Below, piece after piece: positions 12,201 through 24,412 of a stretch of DNA of 64,000 bases (positions are counted from its first letter, which is position 1; each line of letters begins with the position of its first letter). The notes beneath the pieces are model-generated. The model did not search any database. It saw nothing but the letters and a program-made list of their open reading frames with translations, and had not been told where the DNA came from. This DNA comes from Halictus rubicundus. Lineage: Eukaryota; Arthropoda; Insecta; Hymenoptera; Halictidae. The stretch is taken from contig NW_027488644.1 of the NCBI RefSeq assembly GCF_050948215.1, positions 186,001 to 250,000 of the forward strand, given 5' to 3'. The translations under genes and the position numbers were made by a program.

Positions 12201-13387
12201 AATCTGCATTTTTGAACGGAAAAATTGTATCAGAGGTTTATGTTAAACAACCAGAGGGTTACGAAGATGGTACTAACCGTGTATGTAAACTTAAAAAGGC
12301 TCTATATGGCCTGAGAGAGAGTCCTAGAGCTTGGTACGAGTGTTTAGATAAATACCTTGTAAAACTAGGATTTAAACGAAGTGATCACGATTACTGTTTA
12401 TTCAGTATGAACGTGCAAAATGATAAAATTTATTTAATAGTTTCTGTAGATGATATGTTAATCTGTTGTAAAGATCAAAGAAATTTGAACAATATTAAAA
12501 AGCTGTTGACTGATAGATTTAATGTTAAAGATATGGGGAAAATTAAAACGTACTTAGGAATAGACATCGAACATGACGAGAAAAATAGTGAAATGTCATT
12601 GAGTCAAAGAAATTATATCGAGTCGTTAGGTAGAAAATATAAACTAGAAAACACAAAGTTATATAACACTCCAATGGAGCAAAATTTAAAGTGTGAGCCA
12701 GCACACACGTTATGTGAGAATATTCAATATAGAAATTTGATAGGAGCGCTTTTATATATAAGTACCGGAACGAGACCCGATATAAGTTACAGCGTAAATT
12801 ACTTAAGCCGTTTTCAGAATTGTTATGATAATAACCATTATAAATACGCATTAAGAATTCTAAAATACTTGTATCTAACCAAAGATTTGAAGTTGAACTT
12901 TAAGAAAAATGAAAAACATGAAATACTAGATTGTTTTGTTGATGCGGATTGGGCAGGAGACCCTATAGATAGAAAATCAACTACAGGCTATATCATAAGA
13001 ATGTTTGGTAATGTAATAGAATGGAAATCCAGGAAACAAGGTAGTGTGGCCAAATCCTCTACGGGTGCTGAGTATGTCGCATTATCTGAATCAGTGAGTG
13101 AAGTTTTAGCATTGGGAGAATTATTAAAAGACTTTAATATTGAAATGAAAGGGCCAATTAAGATTTACGAAGATAATATAGGAGCAGTTGATATTAGTCA
13201 CTTGGGAAACTTCACAAAAAGGTCAAAGTATATAGAGGTACACTATCATTTCGTAAACGAAAATTATGTAGCAGATAAAATTGATATCGAAAAAATAGAC
13301 TCAAATGAAAATATAGCAGATATATTCACCAAGTCTTTGGGTAGAAATAAGTTTGAATATTTTAGAAAAGAAATGAGTTTGTTTTGA
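9287..13387 (+). CDS. Copia-type Gag-Pol polyprotein
   Basis: A single 1366-residue frame without stops or frameshifts, close to the ~1400 residues of Drosophila copia. Domain order: a basic helical leader (1-45); copia Gag with a DGQGYPMW motif (~56-225); a CCHC zinc knuckle C258-C261-H266-C271; an RGG-rich RNA-binding tail (~282-328). Next come an aspartic protease with DSG at 370-372, and a GAG-pre-integrase HHCC finger (H507, H512, C541, C544). The integrase triad is D571, D634, E670, with 35 residues between the last two. Reverse transcriptase spans ~898-1145 with D970 and D1055-D1056. RNase H follows, with D1219, E1262 and D1296. The polyprotein would form virus-like particles, reverse-transcribe the RNA and insert the cDNA. 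Two oddities: the RT box reads SVDD where copia elements normally have YVDD, and the first ATG has a weak context while ATG 9422 (Met46, MAQ…) has A at -3 and G at +4. Translation could therefore begin at either. Stop TGA at 13385. Confidence 0.97.
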   Translation: MRKKSPVHEEKLKKELLKKFVKGAAEVIFLKNLIYKAREISTGDKMAQRAAVDDVKIFLPVFDGQGYPMWRKRMITFLKMKDCEKVVTAERENEEEATWKRLELKATNYIYSAISDRQMEFICDEETPRAIIKKFDRMYLRESTALQICVRSQLEEIKLSDYSESREFFSAFEKLIIDLKSAGATVTEKEKLNYLLRTLPSSLSHIGDLIDVMKIEDQTVEFVENKIKSFEQQNKDNGKRGECSSNAFKSERKGDGRCFKCGKQGHYIHECTNTSFTTNPVRGARGSQRRGGGNFQETQQRHRSYRGSWQRGYGASQRGSAQHPGPRRFSNYNSERNDDCNSFYVEVNNKKEGNKVEVNSCENRVEWILDSGCTDHIINNDSYYNESIILQNPVNVKIGDWRMLKATKVGQVICNFVLDDSMHEVTIKDVFFVKEMDRNLISYGKVTVNNKIVSKGKLSRIFNPKGELIAVAEKVNNLYKMQSFVKGKFTYNSEKMINKMTVKERLHRLLGHTNFKYVSILSKEKLVDGIPEQIEEDYLKCGTCIQNKMHNIGFVNNRQRAQDILELIHADLNGPHKTVGLNGEKYFLTIIDDYSKIVTVYPIKSKDEVYACFEKYINLVENLTGKRIKKLRCDNGKEFLNANMYKLAKEKGIYIEPCPPYVHELNGTAERYNRSIMDTARCLLSDSKLNKRFWPEVVKTVAYLKNKTLANTLERKTPYEIFIGKRPNISNLKLFGSKVFVRVPESKRNDKWDRKADVGILVGYENVGYRILVNNKVVAARHVDIVEEIETLVGFNGNNDINENSEIESVNSDNSNKKFEDFDDKGNSEETHELRRTTRNRRKPDRYAPEANVSCIYVNYVNAESPGNYSEAIESSECNEWKKAMDHEIKCLKKNDTWELIPKPESKKIIDLKWIFTKKTENRFKARLVVRGFQQREKLVDLYSPVAKMQTLKVLLVYCVQYNLIINQMDVESAFLNGKIVSEVYVKQPEGYEDGTNRVCKLKKALYGLRESPRAWYECLDKYLVKLGFKRSDHDYCLFSMNVQNDKIYLIVSVDDMLICCKDQRNLNNIKKLLTDRFNVKDMGKIKTYLGIDIEHDEKNSEMSLSQRNYIESLGRKYKLENTKLYNTPMEQNLKCEPAHTLCENIQYRNLIGALLYISTGTRPDISYSVNYLSRFQNCYDNNHYKYALRILKYLYLTKDLKLNFKKNEKHEILDCFVDADWAGDPIDRKSTTGYIIRMFGNVIEWKSRKQGSVAKSSTGAEYVALSESVSEVLALGELLKDFNIEMKGPIKIYEDNIGAVDISHLGNFTKRSKYIEVHYHFVNENYVADKIDIEKIDSNENIADIFTKSLGRNKFEYFRKEMSLF

Positions 13388-13458
13388 AAAGAATTTATAA
13401 ATTGGGCTATTTATGACCAAAGATTATTATATTGTTTTTGAATTTGTATTTTAAATTT
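13388..13458 (+). other. 3' untranslated spacer of the copia element
   Basis: 71 bp of AT-rich sequence between the gag-pol stop and the polypurine tract. No env-like or accessory frame fits here. Confidence 0.8.
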
Positions 13459-13467
13459 AAGGAGGTG
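13459..13467 (+). other. Polypurine tract
   Basis: AAGGAGGTG directly abuts the TGTTG start of the 3' LTR. A short purine run at this place is the standard primer for plus-strand DNA synthesis. It is short and its next-to-last base is T, but no other purine run lies between the stop codon and the LTR. Confidence 0.75.
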
Positions 13468-13702
13468 TGTTGAGAATAAGCGTAAATTTAAAATTAGCGC
13501 GGTAGTATAGTATGCGTACAGCGCTCAGTGTGTAAGAGAGGAGAACTAGAACAAGACAAAGCACTGCGCGTAGAAAGACCGAGAATACGGCCCTGTTCCT
13601 TTGTAGACGTCGTATAGAGAAGACGTTAGAAGACGTGTTACGTATAAAAGTGTATTACGTATATATTAAATAAAACATGTTAATTATCCACGAATATTAA
13701 CA
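13468..13702 (+). repeat. 3' LTR (235 bp)
   Basis: Same length and, by eye, the same sequence as 8950-9184, offset by 4518 bp. It carries TATAAAA at 13643-13649 and AATAAA at 13669-13674. In this copy the AATAAA is expected to direct cleavage and polyadenylation of the element RNA about 10-28 bp downstream, inside the LTR. Confidence 0.97.
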
Positions 13703-13707
13703 GATAG
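13703..13707. repeat. Target-site duplication, right copy (GATAG)
   Basis: Matches 8945-8949 and directly follows the CA end of the 3' LTR. The satellite continues at once with GATAGAAGATTGGAT, a one-base variant of the GATAGAGGATTGGAT string that follows TAGATGATAG elsewhere in the array, for example near 1021-1040. Confidence 0.85.
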
Positions 13708-14275
13708 GATAGAAGATTGGATAAGGATAGAGGATACGATACGATAGAGGATAGGATAGGATAGAGGATAGGATAGGATAGAGGATAGGATAGGATATAT
13801 GATACTATAGGATGGAGGACACGATATTATAGAGGATAGTATAGGATAGAGGATAGGATAGGGTAGAGGATAGGATAAGATAGAGGATAGGATAGAATAG
13901 AGTACAGGATAGTATAGAGGATAAGATAATATAGAGAATAGGATAGGATAGAGGATAGGACAGGATAGAGGATAGGATAGGATAGAGGATAGGATAGGAT
14001 AGAGGATAGGATAGGATAGATGATAGGATAGAGGATTGGATGAGGATAGAGGATACGATACGATAGAGGATAGGATAGGATAGAGGATGTGATAGGACAG
14101 AGGATAGGATAGGATAGAGGATAGAATAGGATAGAGGATAGGATAGGATTGAGGATAGGATAGGATAGATAATAGGATAGAGGATTGGATAGGATAGAGG
14201 ATACGATACGATAGAGGATAGGATAGGATAGAGGGTAGGATAGGGAATTGAATAGGATTGAGGATATTATGGGAT

Positions 14276-16615
14276 AGAGGATAGGATAGGATAGAGGATA
14301 GGATAGGATATATGATATTATAGGATGGAGGATACGATATTATAGAGGATAGGATAGGGTAGAGAATAGGATAAGATAGAGGATAGGATAGGGTAGAGGA
14401 TAGGATAAGATAGAGGATAGGATAGAATAGAGTACAGGATAGTATAGAGGATAAGATAATATAGAGAATAGGATAGGATAGATGATAGGACACGATAAAG
14501 GATAGGATAGGATAGAGGATGGGAAAGGATAGAGGATAGGATAGTATAGAGAATAGAATAGGATAGACGATAGGATAGGATAGGATAGATGATAGGATAG
14601 AGGATTGGATAGGATAGAGGATACGATACGATACGATAGAGGATAAGATAGGATAGAGGGTAGGATAGAGAATTGGTTGGGATAGAGGATACGATACGAT
14701 AGAGGATAGGATAGGATAGAGGATTGGATAGGACAGAGGATAGGATAGGATAGAGGATAGAATAGGATAGAGGATAGGATAGGATTGAGGATAGGATAGG
14801 ATAGATGATAGCATAGAGGATTCGATAGGATAGAGGATACGATACGATAGAGGATAGGATAGGATAGAGGGTAGGATAGAGAATTGAATAGGATTGAGGA
14901 TATTATGGGATAGAGGATAGGATAGGATAGGACAGGATAGAGGATACGATACGATAGAGGATAGGATAGGATAGAGGATAGGATAGTATAGAATATAGAA
15001 TAGGATAGAGGATAGGATAGGATAGATGATAGGATAGAGGATTGGATAGGATAGAGGATACGATACGATAGAGGATAGGATAGGATAGAGGATGGGATAG
15101 GACAGAGGATAGGATAGGATAGAGGATAGGATAGGATAGAGGATAGGATAGGATAGAGGATAGGGTAGGATATAGGATATGATAGGCTAGGATAGAGGAT
15201 AGGATAGGATTGAGGATAGGATAGGATATAGGATATGATAGGCTAGGATAGAGGATAGGATAGGATAGATGATAGGATAGGATAGAGGATAGGATAGGGT
15301 AGAGGATAGGATAAGATAGAGGATAGGATAGAATAGAGTACAGGATAGTATAGAGGATAAGATAATATAGAGAATAGGATAGGATAGAGGATAGGACAGG
15401 ATAGAGGATAGGATAGGGTGGAGGATAGGATAGGATAGATGATAGGATAGAGGATTGGATAGGATAGAGGATACGATACGATAGAGGATAAGATAGGATA
15501 GAGGGTAGGATAGAGAATTGGATAAGGATAGAGGATACGATACGATAGAGGATAGGATAGGATAGAGGATGGGATAGGACAGAGGATAGGACAGGATAGA
15601 GGATAGAATCGTTTAGAGGATAGGATAGGATTGAGGATAGGATAGTATAGAGAATAGAATAGGATAGAGGATAGGATAGGATTGAGGATAGGATAGGATA
15701 GAGGATAGGATAGGGTAGAGGATAGGATAAGATAGAGGATAGGATAGAATGGAGTACAGGATAGTATAGAGGATAAGATAATATAGAGAATAGGATAGGA
15801 TAGAGGATAGGACAGGATAGAGGATAGGATAGGATAGAGGATAGGATAGGATAGAGGATAGGATAGTATAGAGAATAGAATAGGATAGAGGATAGGATAG
15901 GATAGAGGATAGGATAGATGATAGGATAGAGGATTGGATAGGATAGAGGATACGATACGATAGAGGATAGGATAGGATAGAGGGTAGGATAGAGAATTGG
16001 ATGGGATAGAGGATACGATACGATAGAGGAGAGGATAGGATAGAGGATGGGATAGGACAGAGGATAGGATAGGATAGAGGATAGAATAGGATAGAGGATA
16101 GGATAGGATAGATGATAGGATAGAGGATTGGATAGGATAGAGGATACGATACGATAGAGGATAAGATAGGATAGAGGGTAGGATAGAGAATTGGATAAGG
16201 ATAAAGGATACGATACGATAGAGGATAGGATAGGATGGAGGATGGGATAGGACAGAGGATAGGATAATATAGAGGATAGAATAGGATAGAGGATAGGATA
16301 GGATTGAGGATAGGATAGGATAGATGATAGGATAGATGATTGGATAGGATAGAGGATACGATACGATAGAGGATAGGATAGGATAGAGGGTAGGATAGAG
16401 AATTGAATAGGATTGAGGATATTATGGGATAGAGGATAGGATAGGATAGGATAGGATAGAGGATAGGATAGGATATATGATATTATAGGATGGAGGATAC
16501 GATATTATAGAGGATAGGATAGGGTAGAGAATAGGATAGGATAGAGGATATGATAGCCTAGGATAGAGGATAGGATAGCATTGAGGATAGGATAGGATAG
16601 AGGATAGGATAGGAT
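14276..16615. repeat. Higher-order unit C1 (2340 bp)
   Basis: Repeated directly at 16616 onward at an offset of exactly 2340 bp for at least 1.1 kb; every block I compared between 14281 and 15415 matches 16621-17755. The unit includes a double GATACGATACGATACGATA variant at 14630 and 16970, and GGATATGATAGGCTAGG at 15174 and 17514. Confidence 0.8.
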
Positions 16616-19142
16616 TGAGGATAGGATAGGATAGAGGATAGGATAGGATATATGATATTATAGGATGGAGGATACGATATTATAGAGGATAGGATAGGGT
16701 AGAGAATAGGATAAGATAGAGGATAGGATAGGGTAGAGGATAGGATAAGATAGAGGATAGGATAGAATAGAGTACAGGATAGTATAGAGGATAAGATAAT
16801 ATAGAGAATAGGATAGGATAGATGATAGGACACGATAAAGGATAGGATAGGATAGAGGATGGGAAAGGATAGAGGATAGGATAGTATAGAGAATAGAATA
16901 GGATAGACGATAGGATAGGATAGGATAGATGATAGGATAGAGGATTGGATAGGATAGAGGATACGATACGATACGATAGAGGATAAGATAGGATAGAGGG
17001 TAGGATAGAGAATTGGTTGGGATAGAGGATACGATACGATAGAGGATAGGATAGGATAGAGGATTGGATAGGACAGAGGATAGGATAGGATAGAGGATAG
17101 AATAGGATAGAGGATAGGATAGGATTGAGGATAGGATAGGATAGATGATAGCATAGAGGATTCGATAGGATAGAGGATACGATACGATAGAGGATAGGAT
17201 AGGATAGAGGGTAGGATAGAGAATTGAATAGGATTGAGGATATTATGGGATAGAGGATAGGATAGGATAGGACAGGATAGAGGATACGATACGATAGAGG
17301 ATAGGATAGGATAGAGGATAGGATAGTATAGAATATAGAATAGGATAGAGGATAGGATAGGATAGATGATAGGATAGAGGATTGGATAGGATAGAGGATA
17401 CGATACGATAGAGGATAGGATAGGATAGAGGATGGGATAGGACAGAGGATAGGATAGGATAGAGGATAGGATAGGATAGAGGATAGGATAGGATAGAGGA
17501 TAGGGTAGGATATAGGATATGATAGGCTAGGATAGAGGATAGGATAGGATTGAGGATAGGATAGGATATAGGATATGATAGGCTAGGATAGAGGATAGGA
17601 TAGGATAGATGATAGGATAGGATAGAGGATAGGATAGGGTAGAGGATAGGATAAGATAGAGGATAGGATAGAATAGAGTACAGGATAGTATAGAGGATAA
17701 GATAATATAGAGAATAGGATAGGATAGAGGATAGGACAGGATAGAGGATAGGATACGATAGAGGATAGGATAGGATAGAGGATACGATACGATAGAGGAT
17801 AGGATAGGATAGAGGATAGGATAGGATAGAGGATAGGATAGGATAGAGGATAGGATAGGATAGAGGATAGGATAGGATATATGATACTATAGAATGGAGG
17901 ATACGATATTATAGAGGATAGTATAGGATAGAGGATAGGATAGGGTGGAGGATAGGATAGGATAGATGATAGGATAGAGGATTGGATAGGATAGAGGATA
18001 CGATACGATAGAGGATAAGATAGGATAGAGGGTAGGATAGAGAATTGGATAAGGATTGAGGATACGATACGATAGAGGATAGGATAGGATAGAGGATGGG
18101 ATAGGACAGAGGATAGGACAGGATAGAGGATAGGATCGTTTAGAGGATAGGATAGGATTGAGGATAGGATAGTATAGAGAATAGAATAGGATAGAGGATA
18201 GGATAGGATTGAGGATAGGATAGGATAGAGGATAGGATAGGGTAGAGGATAGGATAAGATAGAGGATAGGATAGAATGGAGTACAGGATAGTATAGAGGA
18301 TAAGATAATATAGAGAATAGGATAGGATAGAGGATAGGACAGGATAGAGGATAGGATAGGATAGAGGATAGGATAGGATAGAGGATAGGATAGTATAGAG
18401 AATAGAATAGGATAGAGGATAGGATAGGATAGAGGATAGGATAGATGATAGGATAGAGGATTGGATAGGATAGAGGATACGATACGATAGAGGATAGGAT
18501 AGGATAGAGGGTAGGATAGAGAATTGGATGGGATAGAGGATACGATACGATAGAGGAGAGGATAGGATAGAGGATGGGATAGGACAGAGGATAGGATAGG
18601 ATAGAGGATAGAATAGGATAGAGGATAGGATAGGATAGATGATAGGATAGAGGATTGGATAGGATAGAGGATACGATACGATAGAGGATAAGATAGGATA
18701 GAGGGTAGGATAGAGAATTGGATAAGGATAAAGGATACGATACGATAGAGGATAGGATAGGATGGAGGATGGGATAGGACAGAGGATAGTATAATATAGA
18801 GGATAGAATAGGATAGAGGATAGGATAGGATTGAGGATAGGATAGGATAGATGATAGGATAGATGATTGGATAGGATAGAGGATACGATACGATAGAGGA
18901 TAGGATAGGATAGAGGGTAGGATAGAGAATTGAATAGGATTGAGGATATTATGGGATAGAGGATAGGATAGGATAGGATAGGATAGAGGATAGGATAGGA
19001 TATATGATATTATAGGATGGAGGATACGATATTATAGAGGATAGGATAGGGTAGAGAATAGGATAGGATAGAGGATATGATAGCCTAGGATAGAGGATAG
19101 GATAGCATTGAGGATAGGATAGGATAGAGGATAGGATAGGAT
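16616..19142. repeat. Higher-order unit C2 (2527 bp)
   Basis: Second copy of C1. An extra 187 bp near 17756-17943 raises the offset from 2340 to 2527. The later part still matches C1 closely: the rare GGATCGTTTAGAGG lies at 18134 (GAATCGTTTAG at 15607 in C1), and GCCTAGG is at 16556 and 19083. A third, partial copy follows at an offset of about 1213 bp (GTTTAG at 18138 and 19351). Confidence 0.75.
17756..17942. repeat. 187-bp insertion of satellite units in C2
   Basis: Present in C2 and absent at the matching point in C1 (after 15416). It is made of ordinary 17-bp units plus a GGATATATGATACTATAG variant, and is exactly 11 x 17 bp. It looks like a block of whole units gained by unequal exchange. 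Confidence 0.65.
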
Positions 19143-20452
19143 TGAGGATAGGATAGGATAGAGGATAGGATAGGATAGATGATAGGATAGAGGATTGGAT
19201 AGGATAGAGGATACGATACGATAGAGGATAAGATAGGATAGAGGGTAGGATAGAGAATTGGATAAGGATAGAGGATACGATACGATAGAGGATAGGATAG
19301 GATAGAGGATGGGATAGGACGGAGGGTAGGACAGGATAGAGGATAGGATAGTTTAGAGGATAGGATAAGATTGAGGATAGGATAGTATAGAGAATAGAAT
19401 AGGATAGAGGATAGGATAGGATTGAGGATAGGATAGGATAGAGGATAGGATAGGGTAGAGGATAGGATAAGATAGAGGATAGGATAGAATGGAGTACAGG
19501 ATAGTATAGAGGATAAGATAATATAGAGAATAGGATAGGATAGAGGATAGGACAGGATAGAGGATAGGATAGGATAGAGGGTAGGATAGGATAGAGGATA
19601 GGATAGTATAGAGAATAGAATAGGATAGAGGATAGGATAGGATAGAGGATAGGATAGATGATAGGATAGAGGATTGGATAGGATAGAGGATACGATACGA
19701 TAGAGGATAGGATAGGATAGAGGGTAGGATAGAGAATTGGATGGGATAGAGGATACGATACGATAGAGGAGAGGATAGGATGGAGGATGGGATAGGACAG
19801 AGGATAGGATAGGATAGAGGATAGAATAGGATAGAGGATAGGATAGGATTGAGGATAGGATAGGATAGATGATAGGATAGATGATTGGATAGGATAGAGG
19901 ATACAATACGATAGAGGATAGGATAGGATAGAGGGTAGGATAGAGAATTGAATAGGATTGAGGATATTATGGGATAGAGGATAGGATAGGATAGGATAGG
20001 ATAGAGGATAGGATAGGATATATGATATTATAGGATGGAGGATACGATATTATAGAGGATAGGATAGGGTAGAGAATAGGATAGGATAGAGGATATGATA
20101 GCCTAGGATAGAGGATAGGATAGCATTGAGGATAGGATAGGATAGAGGATAGGATAGGATTGAGGATAGGATAGGATAGAGAGTAGGATAGCGTAGAGGA
20201 TAGGATAGGGGATTGGATAGGATTGAGGGTATTATGGGATAGAGGATAGGATAGGATAGGATAGGATAGAGGATAGGATAGGATAGAGGATAGGATAGGA
20301 TATATGATACTATAGAATGGAGGATACGATATTATAGAGGATAGTATAGGATAGAGGATAGGATAGGGTAGAGGATAGGATAAGATAGAGGATAGGATAG
20401 AATAGAGTACAGGATAGTATAGAGGATAAGATAATATAGAGAATAGGATAGG

Positions 20453-21355
20453 ATAGAGGATAGTACAGGATAGAGGATAGGATAGGATAGAGGATAGGAT
20501 AGGATAGATGATAGGATAGAGGATTGGATAGGATAGAGGATACGATACGATAGAGGATAAGATAGGATAGAGGGTAGGATAGAGAATTGGATAAGGATAG
20601 AGGATACGATACGATAGAGGATAGGATAGGATAGAGGATGGGATAGGACAGAGGATAGGACAGGATAGAGGATAGGATAGTTTAGAGGATAGGATAGGAT
20701 TGAGGATAGGATAGTATAGAGAATAGAATAGGATAGAGGATAGGATAGGATTGAGGATAGGATAGGATAGATGATAGGATAGAGGATTGGATAGGATAGA
20801 GGACACGATACGATAGAGTATAGGATAGGATTGAGGATAGGACAGGATAGATGATAGGATAGGGTAGAGGATAGGATAGGATTGAGGATAGGATAGGATA
20901 GAGGATAGGATAGGATAGAGGATAGGATAGGATAGAGGATAGGATAGGATATACGATATTATAGGATGGAGAATACGATATTATAGAGGATAGTATAGGA
21001 TAGAGGGTAGGATAGGATATAGGGTAGGATAGAGAATTGAACAGGATAGAGGATACGATACGATAGAGGATAGGATAGGATAGAGGATAGGATAGGATAG
21101 AGGATAGGATAGGATAGAGGATAGGATTGGATAGAGGATATGATAGGATAGAGGATAGGATAGGATTGAGGATAGCATAGGATTGAGGATAGTGTAGGAT
21201 AGAGAATAGGATAGGATAGAGGATAGGATAGGATAGAGGATAGGATAGAGGATACGATACGATAGAGGATAGGATAGGATAAGGAATAGGATAGGATAGA
21301 GGAAATGATAGGATACAGTATAGGATAGGATTGAGGATAGGACAGGATAGAGGAT
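20453..21355. repeat. ~0.9-kb dispersed satellite segment, copy 1
   Basis: Matches 24413-25315 at a constant offset of 3960 bp, including the uncommon AGTACAGG, GGAAATGATAGG and ATACGATATTATAGG strings. The copies part at 21356/25316. The sequence between holds related segments marked by GCCTAGG (20101, 21783, 22651, 23365) at irregular spacings of 1682, 868 and 714 bp. Confidence 0.7.
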
Positions 21356-24300
21356 TGGATAGGATAGAGGATACGATACGATAGAGGATAGGATAGGATA
21401 GAGGGTAGGATAGAGAATTGGATAAGGATAAAGGATACGATACGATAGAGGATAGGATAGGATGGAGGATGGGATAGGACAGAGGATAGGATAGGATAGA
21501 GGATAGAATAGGATAGAGGATAGGATAGGATTGAGGATAGGATAGGATAGATGATAGGATAGATGATTGGATAGGATAGAGGATACGATACGATAGAGGA
21601 TAGGATAGGATAGAGGGTAGGATAGAGAATTGAATAGGATTGAGGATATTATGGGATAGAGGATAGGATAGGATAGGATAGGATAGAGGATAGGATAGGA
21701 TATATGATATTATAGGATGGAGGATACGATATTATACAGGATAGGATAGGGTAGAGAATAGGATAGGATAGAGGATATGATAGCCTAGGATAGAGGATAG
21801 GATAGCATTGAGGATAGGATAGGATAGAGGATAGGATAGGATAGAGGATAGGATAGGATTGAGGATAGGATAGGATAGAGAGTAGGATAGCGTAGAGGAT
21901 AGGATAGGGGATTGGATAGGATTGAGGGTATTATGGGATAGAGGATAGGATAGGATAGGATAGGATAGAGGATAGGATAGGATAGAGGATAGGATAGGAT
22001 ATATGATACTATAGAATGGAGGATACGATATTATAGAGGATAGTATAGGATAGAGGATAGGATAGGGTAGAGGATAGGATAAGATAGAGGATAGGATAGA
22101 ATAGAGTACAGGATAGTATAGAGGATAAGATAATATAGAGAATAGGATAGGATAGAGGATAGTACAGGATAGAGGATAGGATAGGATAGAGGATAGGATA
22201 GGATAGATGATAGGATAGAGGATTGGATAGGATAGAGGATACGATACGATAGAGGATAAGATAGGATAGAGGGTAGGATAGAGAATTGGATAAGGATAGA
22301 GGATACGATACGATAGAGGAGAGGATAGGATGGATGATGGGATAGGACAGAGGATAGGATAGGATAGAGGATAGAATAGGATAGAGGATAGGATAGGATT
22401 GAGGATAGGATAGGATAGATGATAGGATAGATGATGGGATAGGATAGAGGATACGATACGATAGAGGATAGGATAGGATAGAGGGTAGGATAGAGAATTG
22501 AATAGGATTGAGGATATTATGGGATAGAGGATAGGATAGGATAGGATAGGATAGAGGATTGGATAGGATATATGATATTATAGGATGGAGGATACGATAT
22601 TATAGAGGATAGGATAGGGTAGAGAATAGGATAGGATAGAGGATATGATAGCCTAGGATAGAGGATAGGATAGCATTGAGGATAGGATAGGATAGAGGAT
22701 AGGATAGGATTGAGGATAGGATAGGATAGAGAGTAGGATAGCGTAGAGGATAGGATAGGGGATTGGATAGGATTGTGGGTATTATGGGATAGAGGATAGG
22801 ATAGGATAGGATAGGATAGAGGATAGGATAGGATATATGATACTATAGAATGGAGGATACGATATTATAGAGGATAGTATAGGATAGAGGATAGGATAGG
22901 GTAGAGGATAGGACAGGATAGAGGATAGGATAGTTTAGAGGATAGGATAGGATTGAGGATAGGATAGTATAGAGAATAGAATAGGATAGAGGATAGGATA
23001 GGATTGAGGATAGGATAGGATAGATGATAGGATAGAGGATTGGATAGGATAGAGGACACGATACGATAGTGTATAGGATAGGATTGAGGATAGGACAGGA
23101 TAGATGATAGGATAGGGTAGAGGATAGGATAGGATTGAGGATAGGATAGGATAGAGGATAGGATAGGATAGAGGATAGGATAGGATAGAGGATAGGATAG
23201 GATATACGATATTATAGGATGGAGAATACGATATTATAGAGGATAGTATAGGATAGAGGGTAGGATAGGATATAGGGTAGGATAGAGAATTGGACAGGAT
23301 AGAGGATACGATACGATAGAGGATAGGATAGGACAGAGGATAGGATAGGATAGAGGATATGATAGCCTAGGATAGAGGATAGGATAGCATTGAGGATAGG
23401 ATAGGATAGAGGATAGGATAGGATTGAGGATAGGATAGGATAGAGAGTAGGATAGCGTAGAGGATAGGATAGGATAGAGGATAGGATAGGGGATTGGATA
23501 GGATTGAGGGTATTATGGGATAGAGGATAGGATAGGATAGGATAGGATAAAGGATAGGATAGGATAGAGGATAGGATAGGATAGAGGATAGGATAGGATA
23601 TATGATACTATAGAATGGAGGATACGATATTATAGAGGATACTATACTATAGAGGATAGGATAGGGTAGAGGATAGGATAAGATAGAGGATAGGATAGAA
23701 CAGAGTACAGGATAGTATAGAGGGTAAGATAATATAGAGAATAGGATAGGATAGAGGATAGGACAGGATAGAGGATAGGATAGGATAGAGGATAGGATAG
23801 GATAGATGATAGGATAGAGGATTGGATAGGATAGAGGATACGATACGATAGAGGATAAGATAGGATAGAGGGTAGGATAGAGAATTGGATAAGGATAGAG
23901 GATACGATACGATAGAGGAGAGGATAGGATAGAGGATGGGATAGGACAGAGGATAGGATAGGATAGAGGATAGAATAGGATAGAGGATAGGATAGGATAG
24001 ATGATAGGATAGAGGATTGGATAGGATAGAGGATACGATACGATAGAGGATAAGATAGGATAGAGGGTAGGATAGAGAATTGGATAAGGATAAAGGATAC
24101 GATACGATAGAGGATAGGATAGGATGGAGGATGGGATAGGACAGAGGATAGGATAGGATAGAGGATAGAATAGGATAGAGGATAGGATAGGATTGAGGAT
24201 AGGATAGGATAGATGATAGGATAGATGATTGGATAGGATAGAGGATACGATACGATAGAGGATAGGATAGGATAGAGGGTAGGATAGAGAATTGAATAGG

Positions 24301-24412
24301 ATTGAGGATATTATGGGATAGAGGATAGGATAGGATAGGATAGGATAGAGGATAGGATAGGATATATGATATTATAGGATGGAGGATACGATATTATAGA
24401 GGATAGGCTAGG

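Larger units (their letters stand above)
8950..13702 (+). mobile_element. Complete Ty1/copia LTR retrotransposon
   Basis: A 4753-bp element with 235-bp LTRs starting TG and ending CA, a 5-bp target duplication, a PBS, one 1366-codon gag-pol frame and a purine tract before the right LTR. Integrase precedes reverse transcriptase in the polyprotein, the defining order of copia (Pseudoviridae-type) elements as opposed to gypsy. There is no env-like frame. The two LTRs appear identical over their full length, so the copy is young. It is the only non-satellite sequence in the window and has not been invaded by the satellite. Drosophila copia, from general knowledge, is about 5.1 kb with 276-bp LTRs, so this relative is slightly shorter. 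Confidence 0.97.

Noticed and set aside
12543..12851. Minus-strand frames inside the element (also 9214-9420 and 9872-10192)
   Set aside because: Antisense shadows of the gag-pol gene; no similarity to a known protein.
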